Below, in pieces: positions 17,234 through 27,200 of a DNA stretch of 64,000 nt. The notes beneath the pieces were generated by a model. It was not told the origin of the DNA and did no database searches. It worked only from the letters and a program-made list of their open reading frames with translations. This stretch comes from an uncultured Azospirillum sp. (lineage in GTDB: Bacteria > Pseudomonadota > Alphaproteobacteria > Azospirillales > Azospirillaceae), in the NCBI RefSeq assembly GCF_946480385.1, contig NZ_CAMLJP010000014.1, positions 7,030 to 71,029 of the forward strand. The letters are read 5' to 3'. Numbering within the stretch: the stretch's first letter is position 1; every line of letters starts with the position of its first letter. Position numbers and translations under genes: made by a program.

Positions 17234-17509
17234 ATGGCCCGATACACCGTCACCAAGCCCTTCAATACCGCGACCCGCCGGTTTGCCGTCGGCCAACAGG
17301 TCAACGACGCCGATCTGGACGGTACGCTGACCATGCAGGACCGCGTCGACCTCGGCCAGATCGAGAAGACGGAGGACCCCGTCACCAAGGAGGAGGAACC
17401 GGTTGTCGAAACGGAGGAACCCGCCGTCGAGACCGACCACTCCGCCGCGGTCACGGAGCCGCAGAACGATGCGGACACTGACCCGCAAGACGAAGTGATC
17501 GCCGGCTGA
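17234..17509 (+). CDS. Small acidic phage protein
   Basis: A 91-residue protein starting MARYTVTKPFNTATRRFAVG. The first 45 residues look like a small folded domain. The rest is an acidic, repetitive tail of KTEDPV/VETEEPAV/VETDHSA units, probably disordered. Function unknown. It lies in the structural operon just before the Acb2-like gene. Confidence 0.6.
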   Translation: MARYTVTKPFNTATRRFAVGQQVNDADLDGTLTMQDRVDLGQIEKTEDPVTKEEEPVVETEEPAVETDHSAAVTEPQNDADTDPQDEVIAG

Positions 17510-17525
17510 TCCAAGGAGACCGTCT

Positions 17526-17750
17526 GTGGACAACCAGCACAAGCACATCAAGGGCTACCGCGACCTGTCGGCCGACGAGATCGCGCTGATGAACGAGGCG
17601 AAGGTCAAGGCCGAAGAGGTCGGCGCCCTGGTGGAGAAAATCCAGAACACGCCCGGCATCGATGGTCGGTGGGCCGCCACCGGCAAGACCGACCTGCAGA
17701 AGGGCTTCATGAGCCTGATCCGCAGCATCGCCAAGCCCACCACCTTCTGA
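17526..17750 (+). CDS. Acb2/Tad1-like cyclic-nucleotide sponge
   Basis: A 74-residue protein, GTG start with AAGGAG 8-13 bases ahead. Two conserved blocks match my memory of the small phage proteins now called Acb2/Tad1-domain proteins: GYRDLSADEIALMNEAKVKA, then DGRWAATGKTDLQKGFMSL ending in AKPTTF. Acb2 is a two-helix hairpin that forms hexamers and sequesters CBASS cyclic di- and trinucleotides; Tad1 sequesters Thoeris signals. A free-standing gene in the tail operon would be expressed late. The family match is by pattern only; ligand specificity cannot be read from sequence. Confidence 0.65.
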   Translation: MDNQHKHIKGYRDLSADEIALMNEAKVKAEEVGALVEKIQNTPGIDGRWAATGKTDLQKGFMSLIRSIAKPTTF

Positions 17751-17780
17751 ACCCTCCCCGCAGCCCCTGAGTTTCTCCCT

Positions 17781-17809
17781 GCCGCCGGCCCTGTCCGAGC
17801 GGCTTTTTT
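17781..17809 (+). terminator. Terminator before the tail tube gene
   Basis: GCCGC (17781-17785) pairs with GCGGC (17799-17803), followed by six T. The 20-mer GCGGCTTTTTTCATGCCCGG starting at 17799 recurs exactly at 34057. Confidence 0.6.
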
Positions 17810-17836
17810 CATGCCCGGCTGAAAGGAGCCGCCTCC

Positions 17837-19333
17837 ATGTCCAGTTCTAACCGTGTCCGCCTGACGGGCGTCGCCGAGACGACCTACGGCACCACCCCCA
17901 CCACCCCGCGCATGCGCAAGCAGCGCGTCACCTCCATCGGCCTGAGCACCAAGGCGGCCTACGTCGACTCCGACGACATCCGCGACGACCGGATGAACTC
18001 CGACTCGGTGCTGGTCGGCCAGACCAACGACGGCCAGATCGGTATCGAATGGCACTACCCGGCGGACGGCTGCTTGCTGTCCAGCGAGATGGAGTCGGCC
18101 TTCGGCAGCGCCTGGGCCAACACGCCGAGCCGTGACAACGACGGCACCGCCGGCAGCGTGATCCAGAGCGTGACCGCCGCCACGCAGGTGGTTGCCGTCG
18201 CCAATGCCGCCGCCTTCGTGGCCGGACACCTCGCCTATTTCTCTGGCTTCGGCCAGAGCGCCAACCGCAACAAGCTGGCGAAGATCACCACCGGCAGTTC
18301 CACGGCCCCGGCCTTCCTCGGCGCCGGGCTGGTGGACGAGGCGAACCCGGCCGCCGGTGCGCGGATCAAAGTGGTCGGCTTCGAAGGCGCGGCCGACGAC
18401 ATCAAGGCCGTGGCCGATGGCCTGACCTCCGAGGTCGGCGGGCTGGACTTCACCACGCTGGGCCTGCGCATCGGGCAGTGGGTGAAGGTGGGTGACACCG
18501 GTGCCGCATACCACTTTGCCGCCGACACGATGAACCGTTGGTGGGGGCGTATCACGGACATCGCCGCGCGCAAGCTGACCTTGGACAACCTGCCGGTCGG
18601 CTGGACGGCCGACACCGGGTCCGGGAAAACGATCCGGGCCTTTTTCGGGGACGTGCTGGTCAATGGCACTGACAAGATCGGCCTGACCCTGGAACGCGGG
18701 TTCATGGACCACTCGCCCGCGACCTACATCGCCCAGAGCGGCATGCGGGTGAACACCATGGAGTTCGGCGGGCAGGCCAAGGAAAAGGCCACCGGCTCCA
18801 TCTCCTTCATCGGCATGAAGGCCGGCATGCCCGGCCCGACCACGCTGGACTCGCTGCCGGACGAGGCGCCGGACAACAACACTTATCCGGTGATGGCGTT
18901 CTCGGCCAACTGCGGCCGGATCGGTGAAGGTGGCTCGGCTCTCGGCAAGCCCAACTGGGCGAAGGGCGTGAAGTTCACCATCAACAACAACCTGCGGGCC
19001 ATCGACGCGGCGGCCGACGGCGACGACACCGCCCCGGCGCCGGTGGATGTGGTGGACGGCTCCTGCGACGTGTCGGTGGATCTGGACACCTACTTCGGCA
19101 ACGCGGACCTGCTCGCCAAGGTGCTGGCCGGCACGACGACCGCCATCAACACCCGCCTGCAGAAGGGCACCCAGGCGATGGTCTGGGAAGCGCCCCGCCT
19201 GACCCCGAAGGAGGGCGACCCCTCGGTGAGCGGGAAGAACACCGACGTCATGCTCCCGGTCAAGCTGACTGGCTCCAAGGACAGCCTGACCGGCGCTCAG
19301 ATCATCGTGAACCGGTTCGAGTTCGTTCGGTAA
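17837..19333 (+). CDS. Tail tube protein
   Basis: A 498-residue protein forming the tail tube. The start (SSSNRVRLTGVAETTYGTTPTTPRMRKQRVTSIGLSTK is its opening region) and the alternating beta-strand pattern match the large siphophage tail-tube family. The middle (about 110-260) probably holds an inserted surface domain. AAAGGAG lies before the ATG. It follows the terminator at 17781. Confidence 0.8.
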   Translation: MSSSNRVRLTGVAETTYGTTPTTPRMRKQRVTSIGLSTKAAYVDSDDIRDDRMNSDSVLVGQTNDGQIGIEWHYPADGCLLSSEMESAFGSAWANTPSRDNDGTAGSVIQSVTAATQVVAVANAAAFVAGHLAYFSGFGQSANRNKLAKITTGSSTAPAFLGAGLVDEANPAAGARIKVVGFEGAADDIKAVADGLTSEVGGLDFTTLGLRIGQWVKVGDTGAAYHFAADTMNRWWGRITDIAARKLTLDNLPVGWTADTGSGKTIRAFFGDVLVNGTDKIGLTLERGFMDHSPATYIAQSGMRVNTMEFGGQAKEKATGSISFIGMKAGMPGPTTLDSLPDEAPDNNTYPVMAFSANCGRIGEGGSALGKPNWAKGVKFTINNNLRAIDAAADGDDTAPAPVDVVDGSCDVSVDLDTYFGNADLLAKVLAGTTTAINTRLQKGTQAMVWEAPRLTPKEGDPSVSGKNTDVMLPVKLTGSKDSLTGAQIIVNRFEFVR

Positions 19334-19346
19334 GGGGGGGGCGGCG

Positions 19347-19580
19347 ATGCACGTAATAGCAGGCGACCCCGGCGCCAGGTTCGTGTCCGTTTTCGACGGC
19401 GAGACGGGCGAGAAGCTCCAGCGCGTGGTGGAGGTCAACGACACCGAGGGCTGGTATCGCGCCCATGCGGCCGGTCCCGATGGTCTCCCCCTCCGCGACG
19501 GCGAGGAGTTCGTGATCGAGCGCGTGGACCGGCCGATCCGCATCGAGGTTCCGGAGCAGTACCGGCACCTCTTCACCTGA
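19347..19580 (+). CDS. Hypothetical small phage protein, 77 aa
   Basis: Function unknown. A short beta-rich protein (MHVIAGDPGARFVSVFDGET) ending in IEVPEQYRHLFT, 14 bp after the tail tube gene with a G-rich ribosome site. It lies where some phages have a minor tail or tube-associated protein. Confidence 0.6.
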   Translation: MHVIAGDPGARFVSVFDGETGEKLQRVVEVNDTEGWYRAHAAGPDGLPLRDGEEFVIERVDRPIRIEVPEQYRHLFT

Positions 19581-19649
19581 ACGAGATCCCGCGACCAACG
19601 GGAAAGAGGCTGCCGGCTCTGCCGGCGGCATGACGGCACGCGCGGGCCG

Positions 19650-19678
19650 TGGGCGGGCGTTTGGTCGGCGCCCGCCCA
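19650..19678. terminator. Strong hairpin before the tail chaperone gene
   Basis: TGGGCGGGCG (19650-19659) pairs perfectly with CGCCCGCCCA (19669-19678) around a 9-base loop. No T-run follows, so it may be an attenuator or RNA-stability element rather than a classic terminator. Confidence 0.45.
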
Positions 19679-19725
19679 TCCATCGCGCACTCATCCGACC
19701 AACGACCAAAGCAAGGATTTCGACC

Positions 19726-20130
19726 ATGGCGAACCTCGCCTCCCTGAAGCGCCGCTCCACCGCCCTCACCACCGGCGCCTGGAAGCGCCCCGACCCCGAT
19801 CTGGATCTGGAGATCCTGGCCCGCGGCTTCACCGACGAGTATCAGGACGCCCAGGCGGCCAAGCAGCGCAAGGCCGCCAAGGGCTTCGGTGGCGATCCGG
19901 AAAAGCTGCCGGTGGCGATGAAGCGCTCGATCAACATCGAGTGCCTGATCAAGCACTGCCTGATCGACGTCAAGATGACCGACGACGACGGGGCCGAGGT
20001 CTCCTTCGAGGAGTTCTGCGACACCATCCGCGATCCGGATTACTCGGAACTCGCCACCGCGGCGTTCACCGCCGTCGGCATGGTCTCCGCCGACCGCGAG
20101 GCCGACGTCAAGGAAGCCGAGGGAAACTGA
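19726..20130 (+). CDS. Tail assembly chaperone G
   Basis: A 134-residue protein (MANLASLKRRSTALTTGAW) in the position of lambda gpG, between tail tube and tape measure. It helps load the tape measure protein. AAGGA lies 10 bp ahead of ATG 19726, so an in-frame ATG at 19630 inside the hairpin region is rejected. The frame ends GGA AAC TGA at 20122-20130, on a slippery heptamer that lets some ribosomes continue in the -1 frame. Confidence 0.75.
   Translation: MANLASLKRRSTALTTGAWKRPDPDLDLEILARGFTDEYQDAQAAKQRKAAKGFGGDPEKLPVAMKRSINIECLIKHCLIDVKMTDDDGAEVSFEEFCDTIRDPDYSELATAAFTAVGMVSADREADVKEAEGN
20121..20127 (+). promoter_or_regulatory. -1 frameshift slippery heptamer GGGAAAC
   Basis: The heptamer G GGA AAC is a canonical X-XXY-YYZ site placed in frame directly before the TGA of the G gene. 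The lambda G/GT site is GGGAAAG. The -1 frame is open from here to 20510 and has no good start codon of its own. Confidence 0.8.
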
Positions 20131-20510
20131 CGGCGGCCCTTCGCGATCATCTCACCCGCAAGGCGGACAGCAACGACCTGCTGGCCGACCTTGCGGAGGA
20201 TGATCCCGACGCGGCCGAGATGGTGGCTGCCCGCCTGGAGGATGAGGGCGAGGCGGTCGAACCCCTGCCGTGGTGCCGGTGGGCATGGCGTGCCTGGCAC
20301 ACGCTGTCCGATGACCGGCAGTGGCGAGGCGGCGGCATGGCGCCGTCCATCCCCTGCGGTATCCCGTGGTCAGTGGCCCGCGCCTATGCCGACGACCACG
20401 GGCACGACCTTCCCCTCCTTCTCCGCCTGCTGCGCGCCATGGATGGCGTCTATGCCGAGTGGTGGGCCGAGAAGGTGAAGGAGGCGAACAAGAAGCCGGC
20501 AAAGGAGTGA
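20127..20510 (+). CDS. Tail assembly chaperone T extension (made by frameshift)
   Basis: This frame is read only after a -1 slip at GGGAAAC and gives a G-T fusion of about 261 residues. It has no start near its beginning; the first in-frame ATG is at about 20220. It encodes LTAALRDHLTRKADSNDLLA and onward, with a Trp-rich middle (WCRWAWRAWHTLSDDRQWRG) and a basic end. In lambda the T domain binds the major tail protein while G binds the tape measure; the same division is inferred here. Confidence 0.7.
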   Translation: MTAALRDHLTRKADSNDLLADLAEDDPDAAEMVAARLEDEGEAVEPLPWCRWAWRAWHTLSDDRQWRGGGMAPSIPCGIPWSVARAYADDHGHDLPLLLRLLRAMDGVYAEWWAEKVKEANKKPAKE

Positions 20511-20513
20511 CCC

Positions 20514-21269
20514 ATGGCGAAAGCGGCAGCCTTCAACGCTCGGCTTCGGGTCTTCGTGGACCGCGCCTTGTCCCCCGAGGCGCAGTCCCGCCGGCTGGCG
20601 GAGATCGCCATCGCCGAGCGGGATCGGCTGATCGCCTCCGGCCGGGCCACCCGCCGGTACCGGCGTTGGGTCGATGGGGTGGAGGGTGTCCCGGAAACAG
20701 CGGTCCGGCCAGCCGACGGCGGCCGCATCGTCTACCGGTTCGGCATCCTGGGCCCGGTCTGCACCTTCGCCTTGTCGTTCCTCATCAACCGCTCACCGCC
20801 CCGGTCCTCGGCCCCGCTGAACCCGGCCACGGGCAAGACGGCACATTACCGGGATGGCTTCTATTTCGGCATCAAGGACAGCGCCTCGGCATATGCCGGC
20901 AAGGGCGACTCCTCCGGCCGGTTCGTCCTGGCGGCACAGTTCAACCCGGCGGCGCTGTCCCCGACCATCACCGAAATCATCATCGGCAACACCCTGCCGT
21001 ATTCGCGCAAGATCGACGTGCAGCTGATCGGCGGGGCCTCGCTCTCCTTCGAGGTTCCCGCCGGCCTGTTCGATGACGCCGTGAAGGCGATCCGCTCCCG
21101 CTTCGGCGACCTCGTGGAGGTCAAGCGGGTCTACACGATGGATTTTCCCAACCAGTACCGGCTGAAAACCCGGCAGGTCTGGACCGCCGGCAAGAACAAA
21201 GGGCTTTCCCGTGGCCGGCAAGGCACGCGCGTGGAAAGCCCCGCCCTCATCATCCGCCCCCGTCGCTGA
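20514..21269 (+). CDS. Hypothetical tail-region protein, 251 aa
   Basis: Function unknown. The N-terminus is a basic helix (FVDRALSPEAQSRRLAEIAI) and the remainder beta-rich (RIVYRFGILGPVCTFALSFL, KIDVQLIGGASLSFEVPAGL). It lies between tail chaperone and tape measure genes, with AAGGAG ahead of the ATG. No family is recognised. Confidence 0.6.
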   Translation: MAKAAAFNARLRVFVDRALSPEAQSRRLAEIAIAERDRLIASGRATRRYRRWVDGVEGVPETAVRPADGGRIVYRFGILGPVCTFALSFLINRSPPRSSAPLNPATGKTAHYRDGFYFGIKDSASAYAGKGDSSGRFVLAAQFNPAALSPTITEIIIGNTLPYSRKIDVQLIGGASLSFEVPAGLFDDAVKAIRSRFGDLVEVKRVYTMDFPNQYRLKTRQVWTAGKNKGLSRGRQGTRVESPALIIRPRR

Positions 21270-21278
21270 GGTTTCGCC

Positions 21279-24200
21279 ATGACCGATCAAGTCGAAAGCC
21301 TGGACGTAGGCTTCCAGGATGGCGTATCGGCTGGCGCCAAGAAGGCGACCGACGCCGTTACGGGCCTGGGCGACGCCTTCACCGCCACCGAGGCGAAGGC
21401 CGCCCGCGCCGGTCGGGGCGCGAAGAAGGCGACCGACGAGGTTGCCGCGGGCGCCGCTGCTGCCGGGAAGGCCATCGACGCCTATGCCGGCACCGTCGAG
21501 CGCGCGGACCAGCGGGTGAAGCGCCACGCGCAGACGGCTGACCAGCTCGCCAACAAGTTCGACCGGGCCAAGCGGGAGGCCGCCGCCGTCGCCAGGGCCA
21601 TCGCGCCCTACCAGCGGGCGCTGGACGATCTGGAAGCCAGCAGCGCGAGCGCGGCGCAGAAGGAGGAGCTTCGCGCCACCATCACGGCGAAGATGGAGGC
21701 CGCCACCGAGAAGGCCCGCGCCGCCGTGGCGCGCTACTTCAAGGATGTTGAGGCGGGTGCCGCCGCTGCGACTGCCGCTGCAGGCGGGCTGTCGGCGGGA
21801 ATGGCCGCCGCTACGGCCTCGGCCGGCAGTTGGGCCGGCGCGCTGGGCAAGGTCTATGAGGCAGCCGGCAGCGCAACCGGCGGACTCGCCCAGGCCGCTC
21901 GCGCCCTGCAGGCGCTGAACGCCGATTTCCAGTCCGGACACGCCAGCATGGCCGAATGGGCGGCCGGGTCGAAGGGGCTGGAGGCTAGCTTGCGCGGCGT
22001 GTCGGCGGCACAGAAGGCGATCAACGACGCCACCGGCATCTCCCGCCAGTCGGCCAACACCGCTGTCGTCGGCCCGACGCGCTACGCCACCACGGGCCGT
22101 GGATCGAGCGGGACCGGCTCCATCACCTTCGGAGACGACGGATCGGCGCAGCGCCTGGACGACATCACCGCAGCCTTCGCCGAAGCGGACGCCAAGCTGG
22201 ACAGCTATCGCACCTCGCTTGGGCTGACCGACGTTGCCCAGCAGAAGTATGAGGTCGGGCTGGCGGAGCTGCAGGCGACGATCCGCCGGGCCGGCGTGGA
22301 TGAAGCCGAGGCAACCCGCCTGCTGACCGCCTATGCGGCTGCCCACGATCCGGCGATCAAGAAGGCGAAGGAGCTTGCCGCCGCGCAGGCAACCGCCGCG
22401 AAGGAGGTCGAACAGGCGGAGCGCGCCGCTCTGGCGAAGATGTCGGCCGATTGGGATGCCGCAGTGCGGGAGCGCGAGGCCGACGCCGCGATGATCATTG
22501 CGGCGGAGAAGGAAGCTGCCGCGGCGGTGAAGCAGGAAGAGGCTGCCCTCCGCTCGCTGGTCGGCACCCTGGATCGCACCTTCGGCGCCGAGGAGAAGCT
22601 GGCCGCTTCGCAGCGGCAACTGGACAAGGCGCTGACCGATGGCGTCGGCGGGATCAGGCTGACGACCGAACAGCACGCCGCGCTGTCGGCGAAGCTGAAG
22701 GAGCAGCACGAGCTTTCCACCCGCGCCGCTACCAGCACGAAGCTGGCCGCGCACGAGTCGCTGAACCTTGGTTACCAGATCCAGGACTTCGTGGTGCAGG
22801 TCGGCAGCGGGCAAAGCGCCCTCACCGCCATGCTCCAGCAAGGTCCGCAGGCCGTCGGCGCCGTCGGCGGCATGTCACGCGCCTGGGCGTTGCTGACCTC
22901 CACCACCGCACTGACCACGCTCGGGATCGGGGCCTTCGTGGGGGCTCTGGCGATGGTCGGCGCGCGCGCTGCGCAGATCGGTGCGCACACCCGCCAGATG
23001 ACGGCCGATATCCAGGCGATGGGCAATGCGTCGGGCGTGACGGCGACGCAACTGCGTGGGATCGAGGCGCAGCTTCGCCAGCAGGGCGTCGGTGGTGCTG
23101 CGGCGTTCGCGTCGGCTCGCACCTTGGCCGGCGCCCGGAACCTGCCGTCGTCGGTGCTGGGCGATGTCGCCTCCATCGGCCGGGACATGGCGGCCAGCAC
23201 CGGCGATGTCGCCGATGCGGTCAAGACGCTCTCCGACGCCTTGTCGGAAGGGTATCAGGGCATCAGGAAGCTGGACGATCAGTTCAACTTCCTCACCACC
23301 GACGAACGGCGCCAGATCGACACGATGGCCCGTCACGGCGATCAGGCCGGGGTGCTGAAGGTCGCCGTTGCCGCGCTGCATCGGCAGTTCGACGGGCTGC
23401 ACGAAAAGAGCCTCAGCTCGGTGGACGCTGCCTTCGAGCGGGTGACGGCGGCCTACAACCGTCTGTTGGACGCAATCGCCAGCCGCCCGATTGTCATCAA
23501 GGGTTTGGAGGGTTTGGCGTGGCTGCTCGAAACCTCCACAAAGGGCATCGGCGCACCCACCCGCCTGGAACAGATCGGCTCCCTCCGCCGGGAACTGTCG
23601 GGCCTCGATGCGCAGTATGCGGCCCTGCCCGAGAAGACGACCGGCGTGCAGTCCGCCCACGAGGCGATCATCCTGCGCCGCATCGACCTGATGCAGCAGT
23701 TGGCAAAACTGGAACAGGAGGACGCGGCCCGCCAAGCCTCCCAGATCCGGACTGGCGCCCCGCGCACGGCCGGGACTTCCAATGCCCGCACCGGCATGCC
23801 CGATCCGGCTGCAGCCAAGTATGTGGACGAGCAGGCGGCGGCATTCGAGCGCCTGTCGGAAGCAATGCAGGGCAACGCGGTGCAGCGCGCCCTCGCCCAG
23901 GCCGACATGCGGGCGGATGAGGATATCCGTGACCGCCGGCTGCGTGGCGCTGCCGCCGACGAGGTCCGCACGATCCGGCAGAAGGAGGCGCTGCTCCAGC
24001 TTCAGGTCGCGGTGAACGACAACAACCGGGCGGCAGCGGCCGAAGCGGCCGGCGCCGATCTGGTGGCCCGCGCCTACGGCCAATCCACTGCGGCGGTGCG
24101 CGAGGCGGAGATCCAGGCCAAGGCCTTGGCCGAGGTGGCGCGCGGCTCCATTGAGCCGTATGACGCCATCGTTGGGCGGCTGCGGGCACTGGACGACGCG

Positions 24201-27200
24201 CAGCGCAAGGTTCAGGCGGCGCAGTTCGACGCCACGCTGAAGCAGCAGACCGAGGATGCCCAGCGACTGGCTGCTGCCTGGGGCCAAGGCGCCAATGCCG
24301 CCCGCGAGGCGGCGCTCGCCAACGAGGCCCTGGCGGAGGCCCGCAAGCGCGGCCTGGATCCGAACCGGGACGCCGGCCAAATCCGGGACATCAGCGCCGG
24401 CATCCTGGCCCGAGACGCGGCGCAACGCTCGCAGCAGTTCGCGCAGATGGCGGCCGAGCAGCACCGGGCGGTGGACCTCGCCAATGCCGAGTTCGGCATG
24501 CTGGGTGAGTCCAATGCCGAGCGGGCGCGGTCGGTCGCGATCATTCAGGCCACCAACGACCTGCGGGACAAGGGCGTCGACCTGACCGACGCCGGCACCC
24601 AAGCCTACATCCGACAGCAGGGCGAGTTGGCGCGGGTGAACAGCCAGTTGCAGGATGCCGCGCAGAACGCCGCCAACATGGCGCAGCCGATCACCTCGGC
24701 ATTCGAGGATGTGATCGTCGGCGCGAAGAAGGCGGGCGATGCCGGCAAGGCGATGGCCGAGGACTTGAAGCGGGTGTTCGCCCGCGTGCTCATCACCAAG
24801 CCTGCCGAGACGTGGCTGACCGGCACGCTGACCAAGATGATGTCCGGCCCCATCAGCACGGCGAACGACAACACCCCGGCGCCGGCCAACGATCCGGGCA
24901 GCCTCAGCCGCATCGTGACCAGCGTGAACGGCGGTCTCGGCTCGTCTTCCTCCAACCCCATGTGGGTGCAGATGGCCGGCTCGGCCGCCGCGGTGGCGCT
25001 CGATCCGCAGGCGATGGCGGGCGGCGCGCCCCTGCCGGTAGCGATCAAGGACGGCGGGCAGGTTGCCGACCTGATCCGGTCGGAGGCGCGGGCGCAGGGC
25101 GTGCCGGAGGAAGTGGCGCTCGCCATCGGCAAGATCGAGAGCGGCTTCCGCCAGTATCGCGACGATGGGCGGGTGCTGACCTCCAGCGCCGGGGCGCAGG
25201 GCGTCATGCAGCTGATGCCCGGCACCGCGAAGTGGCTGGGCGTCGATGCGACCGACACCCGCGAGAACGTTCGCGGTGGCATCAAGTATCTGGCGATGCT
25301 CGGCAGGCAGTTCGGTGGCGACTGGACCATGGCGGCGGCGGCCTACAATGCGGGGCCGACGCGGGTACAGCAATATCTGACCCAGGGCCGCGCCCTGCCG
25401 GCCGAAACCGTTCCCTACATCGAGAAGTTCGGCAAATCGGTACAGACCGCCAATGCCGCCGTCGCGACCATGGGCACCCGCACCAGCGGCGTGACCCAGG
25501 CGCAGGAGGATGCGCTCCAGGCACAGCTTGACGCCGCCAACGCTTCGAAGGTGGCCGCCGGCAGCGCGCAGAGCCTGAACGCCTCGCAATCGGCCTTGGT
25601 GGCATCGGTGCTCGGCACCGCCTCGGCCAACGACAACGCGGCAGCCACCATCGAGGTGCAGAGCCGCGCCATCAGCCACATCGGTGAGAACGCCATCTCG
25701 GCGGCCGATCATCTGGACGATGCGGCCGACGGCGCCAAGGCCCTGGCGAAGGCGTCGGACTCGGCAGGCGATACGCTGCTGGCGGGCGCGCAATCCGTCT
25801 ACAACGGCTTCTCCTCCGCCATCTCCGGCATCTGGAACTGGGTCGCCGGCCTGTTCAGCAGCGGCTCGGGCGGCGGCGCAACGTCCGTCGGCGCGGCAAG
25901 GGCGGCTGGATCGAGCGGCGTCAGCACCTCGGACCTGCTGAGCCTCGGCAAGTCCGGTTACCAGATCCTGCAGGGCGGTGCCGGGGCGAGTTGGGCAAAT
26001 GCGGCCACCGGCTTCGCCCAATCGTCCTTCGGTGCGGCGCTCGGTCTATCCACCAGCGGGCAGGCCGCTGCCGTGGCGGCAGGAGCCCAATCCGCGACCG
26101 CCGCCGGGGTGATGGGCGTGCCGGGCGGCCTGACCGCCGGCACTCCGGTACTGACCAGCTCGGGTGCTGGGTTTGCCAGTGCTGCCGGCACCATCGGCGC
26201 GGCCATGCCCTACGGCATCCTGGGCGGGATCGGCGGGAGCTACATCGCCAACAAGTGGCTGGGTGGATCGAAGGCCGGTGGCGCCCTGGCGGGAGCCGCG
26301 CTCGGTGCCGGTTCGGCCGGGCTGGGCGCCAGCATCTTGGGCATGGGCGCGGTCGGCGGCCCCTGGGGCATCGTCGCGGCTGCGGCCATCTCGGCGATCA
26401 TGGCGGCGCTGGGCACGCAAAAGCCCACGGTCGGGCCGACTGCCTCGGCCGACATCACCATCAACACCGGCGGGAAATCGGCGACTTCGGGCAACTACCT
26501 GACCGACAACGACGGAGACCCGGCGGCGGCGCAGCAGTTGGGGTCCGCCTTCTCGGCCATCTTCACTGCCGCCGCTTCCGGTGGCGGTACACTGGCGAAG
26601 AATTTCGGCATCGGCCAGACGGCGGCGAAGGGGCTCTATGTCGCCGGCTCTGTGCCCTACAAGGAATTCGGCAAGGGCGATGATGCGCTGGGCAACCTGC
26701 TGCGCTACACGCTGTTGGAGCAGGGCGGCCTCACCAATGCCGGCCCGAATGTCACCAAGGCGATCCAGAACACCAAAGCGACCTCCTACGAAGAGGCCGC
26801 CAAGGACATCGGCCTGGGCGCGTCGATCGACGGCGGTATCACCGCCTTGTCCGAACTGGACAAGTCCCTGGCCGGCATCACCCGTTCGGCCAAGGAGGCG
26901 ACCACCGAGTCGCTGAAGCCGATGCTGGAGGAGTTCGAGCGGGCGAAGAAGCTCGGGATCGGCGATGCCTACAAGGCTCTCGCGAGCGGCCAGTTGAAGG
27001 AGCAACTGGAGCAGTTGAAGAACCCGGTGGACTGGACGCAGGGCGAGCAGGACATGGCCGCCTTGACCGGCCAGTTCCAGGCGCTTCGCGACGCCGCGAT
27101 GCAGCTCGATCCGGCACTCGCCACCACCGTCGACCAGATCGAGACCGAGACGCGGGCGCGCGTCAAGCAGCGGGCCGAAACCGACGCCAAGCGGCTTCTG

